From positions 30,531,960 to 30,595,959 of the forward strand of contig NC_092563.1 in assembly GCF_037975245.1 (NCBI RefSeq): 64,000 nt of DNA. Direction: 5' to 3'. Numbering within the stretch: the first letter of the stretch is position 1; each line of letters opens with the position of its first letter. Below, piece after piece: positions 26,480 to 39,156 of this stretch. This DNA is from Apostichopus japonicus. Its lineage: Eukaryota > Echinodermata > Holothuroidea > Aspidochirotida > Stichopodidae. The notes beneath the pieces are model-generated. The model did not search any database. It had not been told where the DNA came from and saw only the letters and a list, made by a program, of their open reading frames with translations. The translations under genes and the position numbers were made by a program.

Positions 26480-27948
26480 GTTTGCGTCCCAGGGACGCAA
26501 GCCCCCGAAAAAGTTAGTGTCCTGTAAAAAAAAGCTTGCGTCCCGATCGAAAAACCAATTACATTTATCGTATGACCTACTGTTACTAATACTAGTGTAG
26601 TATCACAGCCTATACTTTGTGAATGTTATACACAATATATAGGGCAGAAATGCTCAGTGCCTTAGTTTCACCGTTTTTCACGGGCGGCCCGGCCCGCCCC
26701 TCAGACCAGCCTGCCGTTTCAACCAATATTTACCCCCAGTCCTTGTACTTCCCTACTCGCCAACTCCGTAGTAGCTCAGTGCTTTGACCTTGCAGCGATT
26801 CCAACAACCAACTCTTCAAAAATCCCAGTACATACAGTGTGCATATCTCTTGCTTAATTTCAGTTCACTGTACTACTACTGCATGTACAGTACATGCCTG
26901 TTCGAGCTTAATTTTCAACTGCATATGCGCAAATCCTTAAAATCTGATCCAACATTTATCCTGGGCTCTTTGCAAGCAATCATCTGTACGAAAATTACAG
27001 GTCTATGTGAATAGCTTTTTACGCAATGTAGATTTAAAAATAATCAGTTCAATGTTCTAAAGTACAGTAGTTTACACAAGAATGTTGCGCCAAAATAACA
27101 TTTACTGAAGCACGTGGTTAATAGGACTGCGAAAAATTTTGCAACAGAAACTACTGATGGCAAGATCTAATGCACATTTTACATTAGCAACTCTTAATGC
27201 TGAGAGAAGAAACATACTGTGAGCTGAAATATCCTGTTCAGGATCAGAGATGTTAGCTTCCCACAAATTCATAGATTGTCTCCACTCATTAAAATTTTCT
27301 GATCAAATCAATGATTCAAATATTACGTGATAATCTCAGAAACAATGCAAGTGCATATTCGTTGTCAAAAGGTATACGAACTGTATGTGACAAAGCCTAA
27401 CGTTATGATATTGGAATGTACACTCATGATAGCCTAATACTGCAAACTTCACTATCTCTACACAGGGGAAAGTAGCATTCAAGTAATTATTGTTAAGCAA
27501 CATACTACGTGTTCATTGAGCACTACAGATGCAATCATTTTAAAGGCAATGGATGGGGACTATTAACCAATCAAATCTCGGGAATTTTGAAAAGCATCAT
27601 TGTCTATTTTTAGCATGAAAATCTCCGTAATGGTGTGTTGTTAACCCTATACCTTGCGGTTGATTGTTATGATATATTTATTTTCAAACAAATTCAATGA
27701 TCTGTAGGAGTAGGAGAACTTTTGGTTCTTGTCAGAAGAAGTTGTGGTTTTTTGAAAAGAAATAATGAAAGATGTCATTCAAAAATGTGTTTTGTTATGT
27801 TTTCCGTTGACCTAGTTGTGAGTGTGTACTTGGGGTTTGTTTCTCAAAAAAAGTTTGCGTCCTTGGGACGCAAGCAATTTGAAGAGTTTGCGTCCCTGGC
27901 CAAAACATTGCGTCCCGGACGCAGAATCCTGCGTTCGTAACAATGCTG
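26480..27948 (-). mobile_element. Non-autonomous element, copy R (full length)
   Basis: Inverted homologue of 272-2061, without the SINE. Both ends carry GC-rich hairpins: TTGCGTCCC-A-GGGACGCAA at 26482-26500, and TTGCGTCC/GGACGCAA at 27855-27873 followed by GCGTCCCGGACGC at 27910-27922. Length is about 1.47 kb. No transposase-like protein is encoded. The region right of 27948 resumes a TGACC-type repeat, so R probably inserted into that repeat. Terminal hairpins fit a foldback- or hAT-like non-autonomous transposon. Confidence 0.75.
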
Positions 27949-29732
27949 CAGTAAGACGGATATGTATACCGAATATGAACTTCATCCAAGTTGTTACGTT
28001 TTGAGTTCATGTGCTTACAAGGTTTTTGAGATTTTGACCTACATTGAATTCAAATGATCAACTATTGATCTCCATATAAAACAAAAATTTCTTCATGAAA
28101 TCACTAAGGTGGTTCTACATACCAAGTGTCAAACTCAAGATCTAAGATTTTAACTTTTGTGGTAATGTTTAGAGTTTTACATGTTATGCTTACGCTTTAT
28201 GCATGGCATCAGTAACTCTGGTTTGGAGCATTACACAGGTATATTTACCAAGAGATGGGTTTTAACCTTTTCAACACAATCAACTGATAGATTTAGATCA
28301 AGCAGTTGAAATGTTTTGTTGCCCAGAAGCATTTAAACAGCTATGAGGGTTATAATAGTCTACAATCAAGTAAAACTACACAGTTTATCCGATTTGATTT
28401 ATTTCACCTGACCGAGGAGTATTCTGAACCATAATGTATCCAATCTTAACTGACGATCGTACTGTGCACTTTACTGTAAATAGACACACAGTCCAGTGCT
28501 ATAAATACCATTAAAGTACAACATACATTTCACCTCAAATATCAGAGTATGTATATTTTTTTATAGTTCAGACCAATATCTCAACAATCACTCATATGCA
28601 TCTTATGTATTTTCACATTTATGAAACACATTATGCTATGTACAATCAACAAAGTGTATAGCTTCAGAATTTAACCTCTTAAAATGATATTTGACCTCAA
28701 GCATGCGATTCGAAAGCATAGTGGTTTTTGAAGTCATTTAGGTGGAAATACATTTTACTATGTACTGATCATAATAGTGGTGAGGCTCTACTTATGTATA
28801 GAAATCTGCATATTTTAAACACAAAGATACAAACTCTAGATCTCAACTTGTCCAGAAGATGTGAAGGATTATTGTTTACATATTATCATTATACCTTTCT
28901 AGTCATTTCTGGAATTAAACTTCTTCAGTTTTCTTTTCTTTTCAGTGAGAGGCACCAATTTAACTAGTTGTAAACCAGAAAACCAGTTCTACTTTTTTGA
29001 ATTCCTGCAGCATTTTAGTCTTGATAGTATATCATAGTCAATGAATAAACAATTGAGTTATGAATTTTACTCTACTTTTGCAAGATATTCAGCTGTAACA
29101 TGTGCAAGTATGCTCCTTTAAGGCAACGTTGAGGATGAGGTCAGCTCCTAGGTACTGGCCGAAACATTAACGTGGATTCACTGTTTTATGAATTTTTTAA
29201 AGAAACTCAGACAGACTCAGTAGTTTAGCCACTCTCTAAAAAAATTTAAAATTTGTTAAAGAAATAAAGCTTGGATAGACAACAGTGTTTTTAACTGTAG
29301 TCTTCAACATATAAATCAAATTAAGTTTTTACCTAACTAAGTCATCCTTTCAGGTGTTTAATACATGCTTGTTTTTTAAACTTTGCCAGGCACACAGTTT
29401 ATAGGACTATACTGGTATAAATGAAATTTTTCAGATAATGAAATGCAACTGTATCTTACCTTGGATATAGTAGTTAGCTTTAAATACAGCTCTTATTAAA
29501 TAGTCAACTGTGTAACAACACATCATCAATTTTAAGTACCAACAGAAATCATACCAAGTTCGTAAGCTTCCTACGCAGTACCATCTGCACAATAGTGATA
29601 TATATATATATAATTACATCATTACATGTTTGGATGCTTCTTCTCAATGCAGTGCAATTTCTACCAAAGATATGAACACAACATAAAACCTTTTGTAGCA
29701 TTTATTGCTAGGAGTTCAGAAATGAAATGTCT
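27949..29732. other. TGACC-repeat fragment then non-coding sequence
   Basis: 27949-28200 resembles the units at 32890-33660 (GTATACC.AATATGAA.TTCATCCAAG ... TTTTGACCT). The rest, to 29732, is AT-rich with no supported exon. A short TA tract lies at 29601-29615. Confidence 0.45.
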
Positions 29733-31173
29733 AGAGTAGCAGTCTGTAGGTTTGACCGAAAGGTTAAGAAAAGCTGCTTTATACCATAAACCATGCACAA
29801 TATTCCCATTGTCATCTTATTATAGAGTAGCAGTCTGTAGGTTTGGCCGATAGGTTCAAAAAAGCTGCTTTATACCATAAACCATGCACAATGTTCCCAT
29901 TGTCATCTTATTATAGAGTAGCAGTCTGTAGGTTTGGCCGATAGGTTCAAAAAAGCTGCTTTATACCATAAACCATGCACAATGTTCCCATTGTCATCTT
30001 ATTATAGAGTAGCAGTCTGTAGGTTTGGCCGATAGGTTCAAAAAAGCTGCTTTATACCATAAACCATGCACAATGTTCCCATTGTTATCTTATTATAGAG
30101 TAGCAGATTGTAGGTTTGGCCAAAAGGTTAAGAAAAGCTGCTTTATACCATAAACCATGCACAATGTTCCCATTGTCATCTTGTTATAGAGTAGCAGATT
30201 GTAGGTTTGGCCGATAGGTTAAAAAAAGCTGCTTTATACCATAAACCATGCACAATGTTCCCATTGTCATCTTATTATAGAGTAGCAGTCTGTAGGTTTG
30301 GCCAAAAGGTTAAGAAAAGCTGCTTTATACCATAAACCATGCACAATGTTCCCATTGTCATCTTATTATAGAGTAGCAGTCTGTAGGTTTGGCTGAAAGG
30401 TTAAGAAAAGCTGCTTTATACCATAAACCATGCACAATGTTCCCATTGTCATCTTATTATAGAGTAGCAGTCTGTAGGTTTGGCCAAAAGGTTAAGAAAA
30501 GCTGCTTTATACCATAAACCATGCACAATGTTCCCATTGTCATCTTGTTATAGAGTAGCAGATTGTAGGTTTGGCCGATAGGTTAAAAAAAGCTGCTTTA
30601 TACCATAAACCATGCACAATGTTCCCATTGTCATCTTATTATAGAGTAGCAGTCTGTAGGTTTGGCCAAAAGGTTAAGAAAAGCTGCTTTATACCATAAA
30701 CCATGCACAATATTCCCATTGTCATCTTATTATAGAGTAGCAGTCTGTAGGTTTGGCCAAAAGGTTAAGAAAAGCTGCTTTATACCATAAACCATGCACA
30801 ATGTTCCCATTGTCATCTTGTTATAGAGTAGCAGATTGTAGGTTTGGCCAGAGGTTAAAAAAAGCTGCTTTATACCATAAACCATGCACAATGTTCCCAT
30901 TGTCATCTTGTTATAGAGTAGCAGTCTGTAGGTTTGGCCAGAGGTTTAAAAAAGCTGCTTTATACCATAAACCATGCACAATGTTCCCATTGTCATCTTA
31001 TTATAGAGTAGCAGTCTGTAGGTTTGACCCAAAGGTTAAGATAAGCTGCTTTATACCATAAACCATGCACAATGTTCCCATTGTCATCTTATTTTAGAGT
31101 AGCAGATTGTAGCTTTGGCCAAAAGGTTAGAAAACACTGCTTTATACTATAAACCATCCACAATGTTCCCCAT
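29733..31173. repeat. 91-bp minisatellite, about 16 copies
   Basis: The unit starts AGAGTAGCAGTCTGTAGGTT and ends CCCATTGTCATCTTATTAT. Sub-types differ at GGCCGATAGGTTCAAAA, GGCCAAAAGGTTAAGAA and GGCCAGAGGTT. The AAGAA type and the GCAGATTG/GATAGGTTAAAA type alternate around 30100-30800, giving a higher-order pattern. The last unit is degraded. Confidence 0.95.
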
Positions 31174-32718
31174 TGGACAATTTCAAAGAAACCTGTTATG
31201 CTTTAAAATTTCAAACATATTCATGACTTAATTAATAGTGCTATCGTTTTTTTTTCCTTCATGGTTGGATAATAGTTCTCTGGGCTAGCTTCTATTCAAG
31301 GTGATATTATGCCCCAATGGATAGCATCACCACTTTCTGATGAAATCCAAAGATCTTCGCAGAAAAAATGTTGGAACCACTTTCTTGTCTCTTCTTTTCT
31401 TATGTTTGGCTTAAACTTCTTCATCGCTTGAAGCGATATCTCTACTGTAGACTGTTGGTGCGCATCGAGCGGATGCTCTACTGACCTTGAACTCTACCAG
31501 CCCTTTACCCTCTCTTTTTTACAAAGAAAAACACACTCTCCATATATTGCCTAAAGATACCCCATATATACTGCTTGCAAAGGCCTGTGCTAAATTGTGT
31601 TTATGGAATAGCTAGTGTTTGACATTTCCTGAAGGAAAGATGGGGAATGAAAGTTTATTCCATTTTCTTTTTTTTGTACATCAAAGCTACCTCCGAGGAA
31701 AAGAGCTTCATTTAAGAATATGTACACTTAATGCAAGAATGAGGCTGTAGTGATTTCAAGTATGACAAAAAATTATTAAGAAAAGCACTCGGCTTGGCCA
31801 TCAGGAATAATGAGAAGAGTACACGTGACACCAGATTCCTTTCCCAAGGCCACAGTAGAGACATGACAAAGAGAAATGTAATTAGAATACCAGCAGAATT
31901 AATGTAATTAACAAAAGTTACCTGTGTTTTAGATTTCATGTCAAAAATAAATGGTGATTGAGACGGATATTTTTCATTCAGAAAGTTAGATAGTCTGACT
32001 GCAGAACAGTGCATGTACAAAAACAATGTATACCGTGTTCTGCTCATATATATACAACTATTTAAAGCAGATATGACATTGTCTAAATTTATTGCTTGTG
32101 TCAAGGTTAGAAGCCAACTGATATGGAGCTCATCCCATTTTTACACAGGCGCCCTATTTGTTTCGCCCCATTTTGCAAATTATATGGAAACTTGTAATAA
32201 ATTTAGAAAACTGATAACAAGTTTCCATTCTTCTTATAAAACTTATTCAAAATTCCAGATATTATTACAATATAAGCTCTTAATATGAAAGAGCTCACCA
32301 TGAACTTATTTCAATTGAATATTACTAATTAAACCATTGATGTCTGCAAGAAAAACTTATTAGTGTCTAAAGTGATTTGCTAACATGAGAATACTTTTAT
32401 TCTGCTAAATAATAATGTTGTTTTGCTCACTCAGCATTGTAGATGTACAATCACAAAGTATCTACAAATTCCGAAATTCATACATAATTCATGATAATTA
32501 AATGTTATGGGATTGCAGGGAATGATTTATCCGGTATAATAAAGCAAAATGCTATGCAAAATGGGCAAATTTGCTATACAAGTACACGATGTATAACAGT
32601 TTTGTACATAGGAACCACATTATTTATGAGAGACAATTACAGCACAGAGCCTTCAAAACTGCTACACAAAGTTTGAATACTAAATTAATCCATAGATTTG
32701 TGGATTTTTTTCACCTAG
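31174..32718. other. Non-coding stretch
   Basis: No supported gene. The minus-strand open frame 31712-32104 (130 codons) shows no domain, splice signal or compositional bias. 32560-32660 resembles 54110-54190 (CAGTTTTGTACAT.GGAA), so it is probably an interspersed repeat. Confidence 0.4.
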
Positions 32719-32890
32719 ACCGACAGAAACTTTAAGGAATAAGTTTGAACATTATCAACCTCTGCCATATGAATATCCTTGTGAGCCTCCCATTTCACTG
32801 CAGAAATTTGTCAATAAGAAAGCCATAAGGCTTTGCAATTCCTTGCAGCATTTCATATCAGAAAATATAATTGCAAACTGTACACACACT
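32719..32890 (+). CDS. Candidate internal exon (weak)
   Basis: A pyrimidine-rich acceptor TTTTTTTCACCTAG ends at 32718 and a donor GTAAGG starts at 32891. The 172 bases between are open in one frame (one leading base plus 57 codons) and include a proline- and tyrosine-rich stretch, QPLPYEYPCEPP. I recognise no domain. An open run of this length can arise by chance, and the opposite-strand exon pair at 39-43 kb is much better supported. Treat as a candidate only. Confidence 0.2.
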
Positions 32891-33660
32891 GTAAGGTTGT
32901 TATGCTTAATAAGGTGGATGTATATACCACATATGAAGTTCATGCATTCAGGCTGTACTATTGCAATTATCTCATTTACAAAGTTTTGGATTTTGAGCTG
33001 TTGTGACCTCTAATGACCTTCAATATATAAAGGGAACAATAGCTTGTCTCAATCTGGTGGATCAAACAATCACCTACATAGTCCATCTAAGCTTAACTTA
33101 AAGAGTAATAGTATCTTTCTATAAGCTTTTCTCACTTGCATCTCTGTTGCACTCTAATGACCTTTGACATCTACGAAAACAATGGGAGTTTTTGCAATAA
33201 GAGGTAGATACACATATCAATGATGAAGTTCATCTAAGGTTCCCTCTTCCCTTGCAAAATAATCATGGTTTTCAAATGTTGACTTCTTATGACCTTTTAC
33301 CTCGACATAAAATGTTCATAATAAGGTGAATCCACATACCCAGTATAAGTTTATCCAAGATTTACTTTCTTGTTATAATGATTGCAACATTTTCAGACTT
33401 TGGCCTCTAATTGACCTTGACCTCCATCAAATTCAATAGGGCTCTTGTACTCACAAAAGAGGACCTACAAAACAAGTATGAATTGCAACCAAGATGTACT
33501 TGTTGACTAATCATGTTTACAAAGTTTCCAGACTTTGACCTCTGTTGACCTCTGTTGACCTCTGTTGACCTTTGACCTACAAAAACCGATAGGGTTTTTG
33601 TACTTAATAACATGTACACACCAAGTATGAAGTTCATCCACATCCTTTTATTTAAGCCAA
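32891..33660. repeat. Degenerate ~120-150-bp TGACC-rich repeat units
   Basis: Successive units share GACCTCTAATGACCTT.GAC, then A.AATAGGG, then AATAAGGT...ACACACCAAGTATGAAGTTCATCCAAG. A 10-bp subrepeat TCTGTTGACC occurs three times at 33541-33570. A perfect DR1-type site, TGACCTTTGACCT, lies at 33566-33578. The unit family also appears at 27949-28200. Confidence 0.65.
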
Positions 33661-33939
33661 GGCATCACACACACAGGACACACACCATCACAAAGATTTC
33701 TTGGGCATTTGTCAAGGAATCAAACATGATTATTGCATGTAAGTTTATGCTGAAGGTCGTCCAGTATAGCTACAAGCATAATTGCAATTATTAAAGCTGA
33801 GCTGCTTTGTAATGAAAGTTATGTGGGAACAAGTTTCATAGCAAATGCCTAATTGTCCTAGCAACAATACCTATTAAGTTTCAATTCTTTTTATCTTAGA
33901 CATGAAAGATGATCTATTATTGATGGGTACAAGAAAGTA

Positions 33940-34190
33940 AGTTGCTTGCATGGCAGTCTGCATGTGTTGAACTTGTGGCCAAGGTCATTGTCTGTTGACT
34001 GGTGAGGTAACAGTTGTTGGACCTGGGTAAGTGGGGGCTGATGCCTAAACTTTAAAAGGTACCGATGGTGAACTTTGCAGTCTAATCCTTTAACATACAG
34101 GTATGGTTGCAAATGTCTGTGGTGAATAAAGTAACAATTTACAGAACACATAACGTACAGTGAAGGAATAGATCGAAATTGGTTCAACCT
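33940..34190 (-). pseudogene. Ty3/gypsy RNase H-region relic
   Basis: The minus-strand frame contains LQPYLYVKGLDCKV, then a degraded stretch, then GHKFNTCRLPCKQ. These resemble the gypsy-type RNase H segment (YLYG..F.V.TDH..L) and the following G.KH.NADALSRLPC junction before integrase. Key acidic and histidine residues of the RNase H motif are lost, so it cannot be functional. No adjoining RT or integrase is visible. The match is by eye and moderate; a profile search would settle it. Confidence 0.35.
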
Positions 34191-34302
34191 GTTCCTCTGG
34201 AAGTGTACTTCGTCAGTTGGCTAAATCTACATATGCATGATAAACTCACAGTGTAACCATGGGGTTTACTTATGATCCAAACATGAATTAAAACAATAAC
34301 AA

Positions 34303-35846
34303 TGTCTCTACAGCTTCCATGTAATCATGAACAAACTGGTAAGATGCTGTGGGCGGCCATGTAACCAGGGACAGACCGGTATGATGCTGTACAGCTACCA
34401 CATAGCCAGGGACAGACCGGAATGATGCTGTACAGCTATCATGTAACCAGGGACAGACTAGTATGATGTTATACAGCTTACATGTAAACAGGGACAGACC
34501 AGTATGATGCTGTACAGCTACCACATAGCCAGGGACAGACCAGTATGATGCTGTACAGCTATCACATAGCCAGGGACAGACCAGTATGATGCTGTACAGC
34601 TACCACATAGCCAGGGACAGACCAGTATGATGCTGTACAGCTACCACATAGCCAGGGACAGACCTGTATGATGCTGTACAGCTACCATGTAACCAGGGAC
34701 AGACTAGTATGATGTTATACAGCTACCATGTAACCAGGGACAGACTAGTATGATGCTGTACAGCAACCACATAGCCAGGGACAGACCTGTATGATGCTGT
34801 ACAGCTACCATGTAAGCAGTGACAGACTAGTCTGATGTTATACAGCTACCATGTAACCAGGGACAGACCTGTATGATGCTGTACAGCTACCATGTAACCA
34901 GGGACAGACCTGTATGATGTTATACAGCTTACATGTAAACAGGGACAGACCAGTATGATGCTGTACAGCTACCACATAGCCAGGGACAGACCAGTATGAT
35001 GCTGTACAGCTACCACATAGCCAGGGACAGACCTGTATGATACTGTACAGCTACCACACAGCCAGGGACAGACCAGTATGATGTTGTACAGCTACCACAT
35101 TACCAGGGACAGACCTGTATGATGCTGTACAGCTACCATGTAACCAGGGACAGACTAGTATGATGTTATACAGCTACCATGTAACAAGGGACAGACTAGT
35201 ATGATGCTGTACAGCGACCACATAGCCAGGGACAGACCTGTATGATGCTGTACAGCTACCATGTAACCAGGGACAGACTAGTTTGATGTTATACAGCTAC
35301 CATGTAACCAGGGACAGACTAGTATGATGCTGTACAGCTACCATGTAACCAGGGACAGACCTGTATGATGTTATACAGCTTACATGTAAACAGGGACAGA
35401 CCAGTATGATGTTGTACAGCTACCACATAGCCAGGGACAGACCAGTATGATGCTGTACAGCTACCACATAGCCAGGGACAGACCAGTATGATGTTATACA
35501 GCTTACATGTAAACAGGGACAGACCAGTATGATGCTGTACAGCTACCACATAGCCAGGGACAGACCAGTATGATGCTGTACAGCTACCACATAGCCAGGG
35601 ACAGACCTGTATGATGCTGTACAGCTTCCATGTAACCAGGGACAGACCAGCATCATGTTATACAGCTTACATGTAAACAGGGACAGACCTGTTTGATGTT
35701 ATACAGCTACTATGTAACCACAAACAGACCAGTATGATGCTGTACAGCTTCCATGTAACCAGGGACAGACCTGTTTGATGTTATACAGCTTCCATGTAAC
35801 CAGGGACAGACCTGTATGATGCTTTACAGCTTACATGTAACCAGGT
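34303..35846. repeat. 41-bp minisatellite, about 37 copies
   Basis: The unit contains TGATGCTGTACAGCTACCAC, ATAGCCAGGGACAGACCAGTA. The palindrome GCTGTACAGC is present in most units, while the alternative GTTATACAGCTT lacks it. Unit types (ACCACATAGCC, ACCATGTAACC, TTACATGTAAAC) are interspersed. Minus-strand open frames here reflect 123-bp periodicity only. Confidence 0.95.
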
Positions 35847-38139
35847 CTGGTAGCTTGCTGAGCCCAAATGTGAAAGAACTTTTACTATTTGAGATTTAGC
35901 TAATTGTCATAGAAATCCATGAGCTATCACTTTCACACAAGTTATTGCAAAAACTTTGAAAAGTACAAAACTCCAGTAACTGATAAGGCTTATAGTGCAA
36001 CCAGTGATAAGGACAAATGTCCTCACAAAAATTCTGTAGGTTCATGAGAAGAGTAAACCGGAGATATGATATTATTTTTTTTATTGATCTGTGAAAGGGA
36101 GAACTTACAATTTTTATCAACCAGAGTTTGTTCAACCTTTCTGGGGAAAATACCATTGCTCTTGCTGATAGACTTGCTGGTTATGCCCTTCTTATTATTT
36201 ACAGCAACAGCATCAGTTTTAATATATTATAACTTGCTAAACTGATAAAAAGGTGAAAAATTGTTCAAAAAATGGCTTTTATGCAATATAATTAACCATA
36301 CCTTGGCAGAGAAAATACTTATACAACAAATAACTTACAATATTGCCAAAGTTATACTTCTCTCAAGTTGAAATTTAAATTATCACCTTTCTGTAATGCC
36401 CAGCTTAATTATTAACTTATGTATGTCTGAGCTGAGAGAATTAATACATCAAATTCTCACTATCAATGCCAGATCATAACGTTTGACAATATTTTTCCCA
36501 ACAAGTATAGGATTCCCAGTGTGTCAATTTAATACTAGATATCTAGTTGTCTTACGTGGAAACAGAAAGATTATAAAATTTGAGGAAATTACCAATTAAA
36601 TGCTGGACTTCTTAAATTGCCTTTACTGAACAGATAGATTGTTAAAAATGAAGAGATCACCATTGTTCTCCTGTGCTCCTCCCCCCCCCCCCCCTCCCAA
36701 TATTCACTATGTAGCCAATTGACAAGATATTTGGTTATAAGAGCTTACATGTTAATTTACTTTTCATAAATCATGATTTCTCAGATCCAACAACCCTTTG
36801 ACACATAAAGCAGAGTAGGACATTTTCACATCACCAGCTGTGTATACATATCACAGATGGATGAAGATCAATTTCATGTTTCCCATAAATTTGTCTCTTA
36901 ATGAATTTGTTTGAACACCCACAAATTTTTATCACAATTTCGAACTGATATGACTATAAAACTGGGCCTTCTGGTGGCACTAGACTTACTGCACATTCAG
37001 TCATTCAATCTCTGTGAAATTTATGTTACAACACTTCACACCAATGTAGCTATACATGCATGTATGATGGGTGTCAACTCAATACAGGCATATTTATCTG
37101 TTAAGGATATAAGACCTAAATATAACTTAAATGCAGATAGTTATGTCAAAAGACTACACAAAGGTAAAGATGATGACCAGTTAGTTGATGGTTCAAAATG
37201 TGCATGTGTATGTCTTTATTAAGATCTGCTATTAAGCATGCACAATTTACACCAGCGGTCCTTAAACTTTTGGGTCAGGCCAAATAGTTTAACGGACTGT
37301 CACTTTTCACTCCATCTGCTTACTAAACATCACAAAGAGAGCTGACAGGCAGACTGCCACTCTGACAAAACAGAAACAATTAGTATTTAATTGATTCTTT
37401 TGAAGAAAAAATATTGCATAGCTAGAATATCAATGATGCTGCAGAAGATCCAACTCGGAAACAATATGACTAGCCCGCTTTAACAATTATTCTAGATGAA
37501 ATTTGAGACAGGAATACATCTTTGTGGAAAAACTTGAAAAGCAAAAGTGATCTGATTTGGACCAGGGAGTTGTTATGGAAACTCCCTGTTTGGACCAATC
37601 CTTTTATTAGGTGGTGTGAGAAACTTTAGCTGACCAAGCAGAGTAACCAGCATGACCACTGACCTAACAACCAGCCACATCATCACTGACTCAATATCAT
37701 CTTCTGATCAATGTGACGAGTTCTATATTACACCCCACGAAACAGTAGGCTTTTTACCGATCTTCCCTGTTTTAATCTCCTTTGCCCCAAATGACCTTTG
37801 ACCTGAAAATGAAGTACGCTTTTAATGACCAATCACTTGCTTGTAACTATGACCCTGTTTGAGCAAATCAAACGTAAACCCAAGGAGCAGTAAGCTTTAA
37901 TGTGTGACTTCACTGTTTGACCTCTCATGACCCCAATGACCTTTCAACTATTTCAATTTTTTCTACTATGAAAGGGGTTACAACTTCACAACTTTGGTAA
38001 GAATTTACCAGAGGGCCTGAGAACAGTTGCCTCTCAACCATTGTATACAAACAGATGGAGAGAAAGAAAGATGCATTGCCATGACAACAGCTACAAAAGT
38101 GAGTATGAAGCAAATTTATGAATCAATAGTAATTATAAA
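35847..38139. other. Non-coding stretch with C14 tract and one DR1 site
   Basis: An uninterrupted C14 run lies at 36681-36694. A perfect TGACCTTTGACCT lies at 37792-37804 within TGACC-rich sequence (37760-37950) related to the repeat at 32891. The open frame 36911-37222 begins with TTG, lacks a domain and is not supported. Confidence 0.4.
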
Positions 38140-38896
38140 TTATTGATTGTAAATATTAAATACCACACAGATATTATGAAAAGCTCACAAAATGATCAAC
38201 ATAATTAACTATAGTCACATACTTATTGTTACAAATACATATTTGAAAACACTACCATGCTGCATTATTCATGGCCATTACTGCTGATCTATTATGCTTC
38301 TTAGAACATGCATACATATCATACGACATATGAATGTCAATTTGATTGATAAAACAAATTACACAATGGTATCATTACATATTTTAATACTTAATGCTAA
38401 TTACGAGGCATATTTGGAAATATGCATATTTTGAATCGATGAAACGAATTTGCTCATCCCCTGAGAGTTATAATGGCAAATAATGTACTTGCTCTCATTC
38501 TGGGTTACAACTTTCCAAAGTTATTGATTGTGAAATTCAAATACCATACAGATATTAAGAAAAGCTCACAAAATGATCAACATATTAAACTATAGTCACT
38601 TGTTGTTACAAATAAATAACTGAAATCACTGCCATATGCTGCATTATTCATGGACATTACTGCTGATCTATTATGCTACTTAGAACATGCAGTATAGATG
38701 ATAAGATGAATGAATGTCAATTTGATTGACCACAAATTATACAATGGTATAACTATACATTATAATACTTATTGCTAATTACGAGGCATATTTTGAACTA
38801 TGCATATTTTGAATGGATGAAAAGAATTTGCTCATCACCAGAGAGTTATAATGGCAATAATTTACTTGCTCTTATTCTGGGTTACAACTTTCCAAC
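38140..38896. repeat. Tandem duplication of a 380-bp segment
   Basis: 38140-38520 and 38521-38896 are head-to-tail copies, both starting TTATTGATTGT and ending GGGTTACAACTTTCCAA. They differ by scattered substitutions and small indels, so the duplication is old. No coding is maintained. Confidence 0.9.
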
Positions 38897-39118
38897 CTAG
38901 GAGCAATCAACAGAATAATTTCTTGCATTCATGTAGACTCAATCTAAATGGCTGGAGGGATCAAAATTCTATTTGGGTCAATCATAGCACTGAGAGAAAG
39001 ACATGCTCTGCGCCACTTTGGTATCTGGCAATGCTTAAAAGCTGGTATATGCAGACAAAGAAAAATGAACAACAGTAATATGTAAAAGAAATGTTTATGC
39101 TAATTGCAAATGACTTAC

Positions 39119-39156
39119 AAGTTGGACATACACATGTTCCTTATCATCACCAGTTT
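39119..39156 (-). CDS. Coding exon of minus-strand gene (38 bp, downstream exon)
   Basis: On the minus strand the acceptor is TTTGCTTTAACAACAG and the donor GTAAGTCA is near-consensus. Two leading bases AA complete the codon begun by the G that ends exon 42883-43120, giving GAA (Glu). Twelve full codons follow: TGDDKEHVYVQL, ending in phase 0. The phase match, strong donor and acidic composition similar to the upstream exon support one transcript across a 3.7-kb intron. The protein family is not recognised. The next exon downstream was not found. Confidence 0.55.

Noticed and set aside
31712-32104. 130-codon minus-strand ORF
   Set aside because: No recognised motif, no splice signals; could be chance.
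36911-37222. 103-codon ORF
   Set aside because: Starts at TTG, has no domain or splice context, and its composition is like the surrounding AT-rich DNA.
37925-38113. Next exon of the minus-strand gene (RQLFSGPL before GTAAAT)
   Set aside because: The phase would fit but the acceptor would be a GAG without a good pyrimidine tract.
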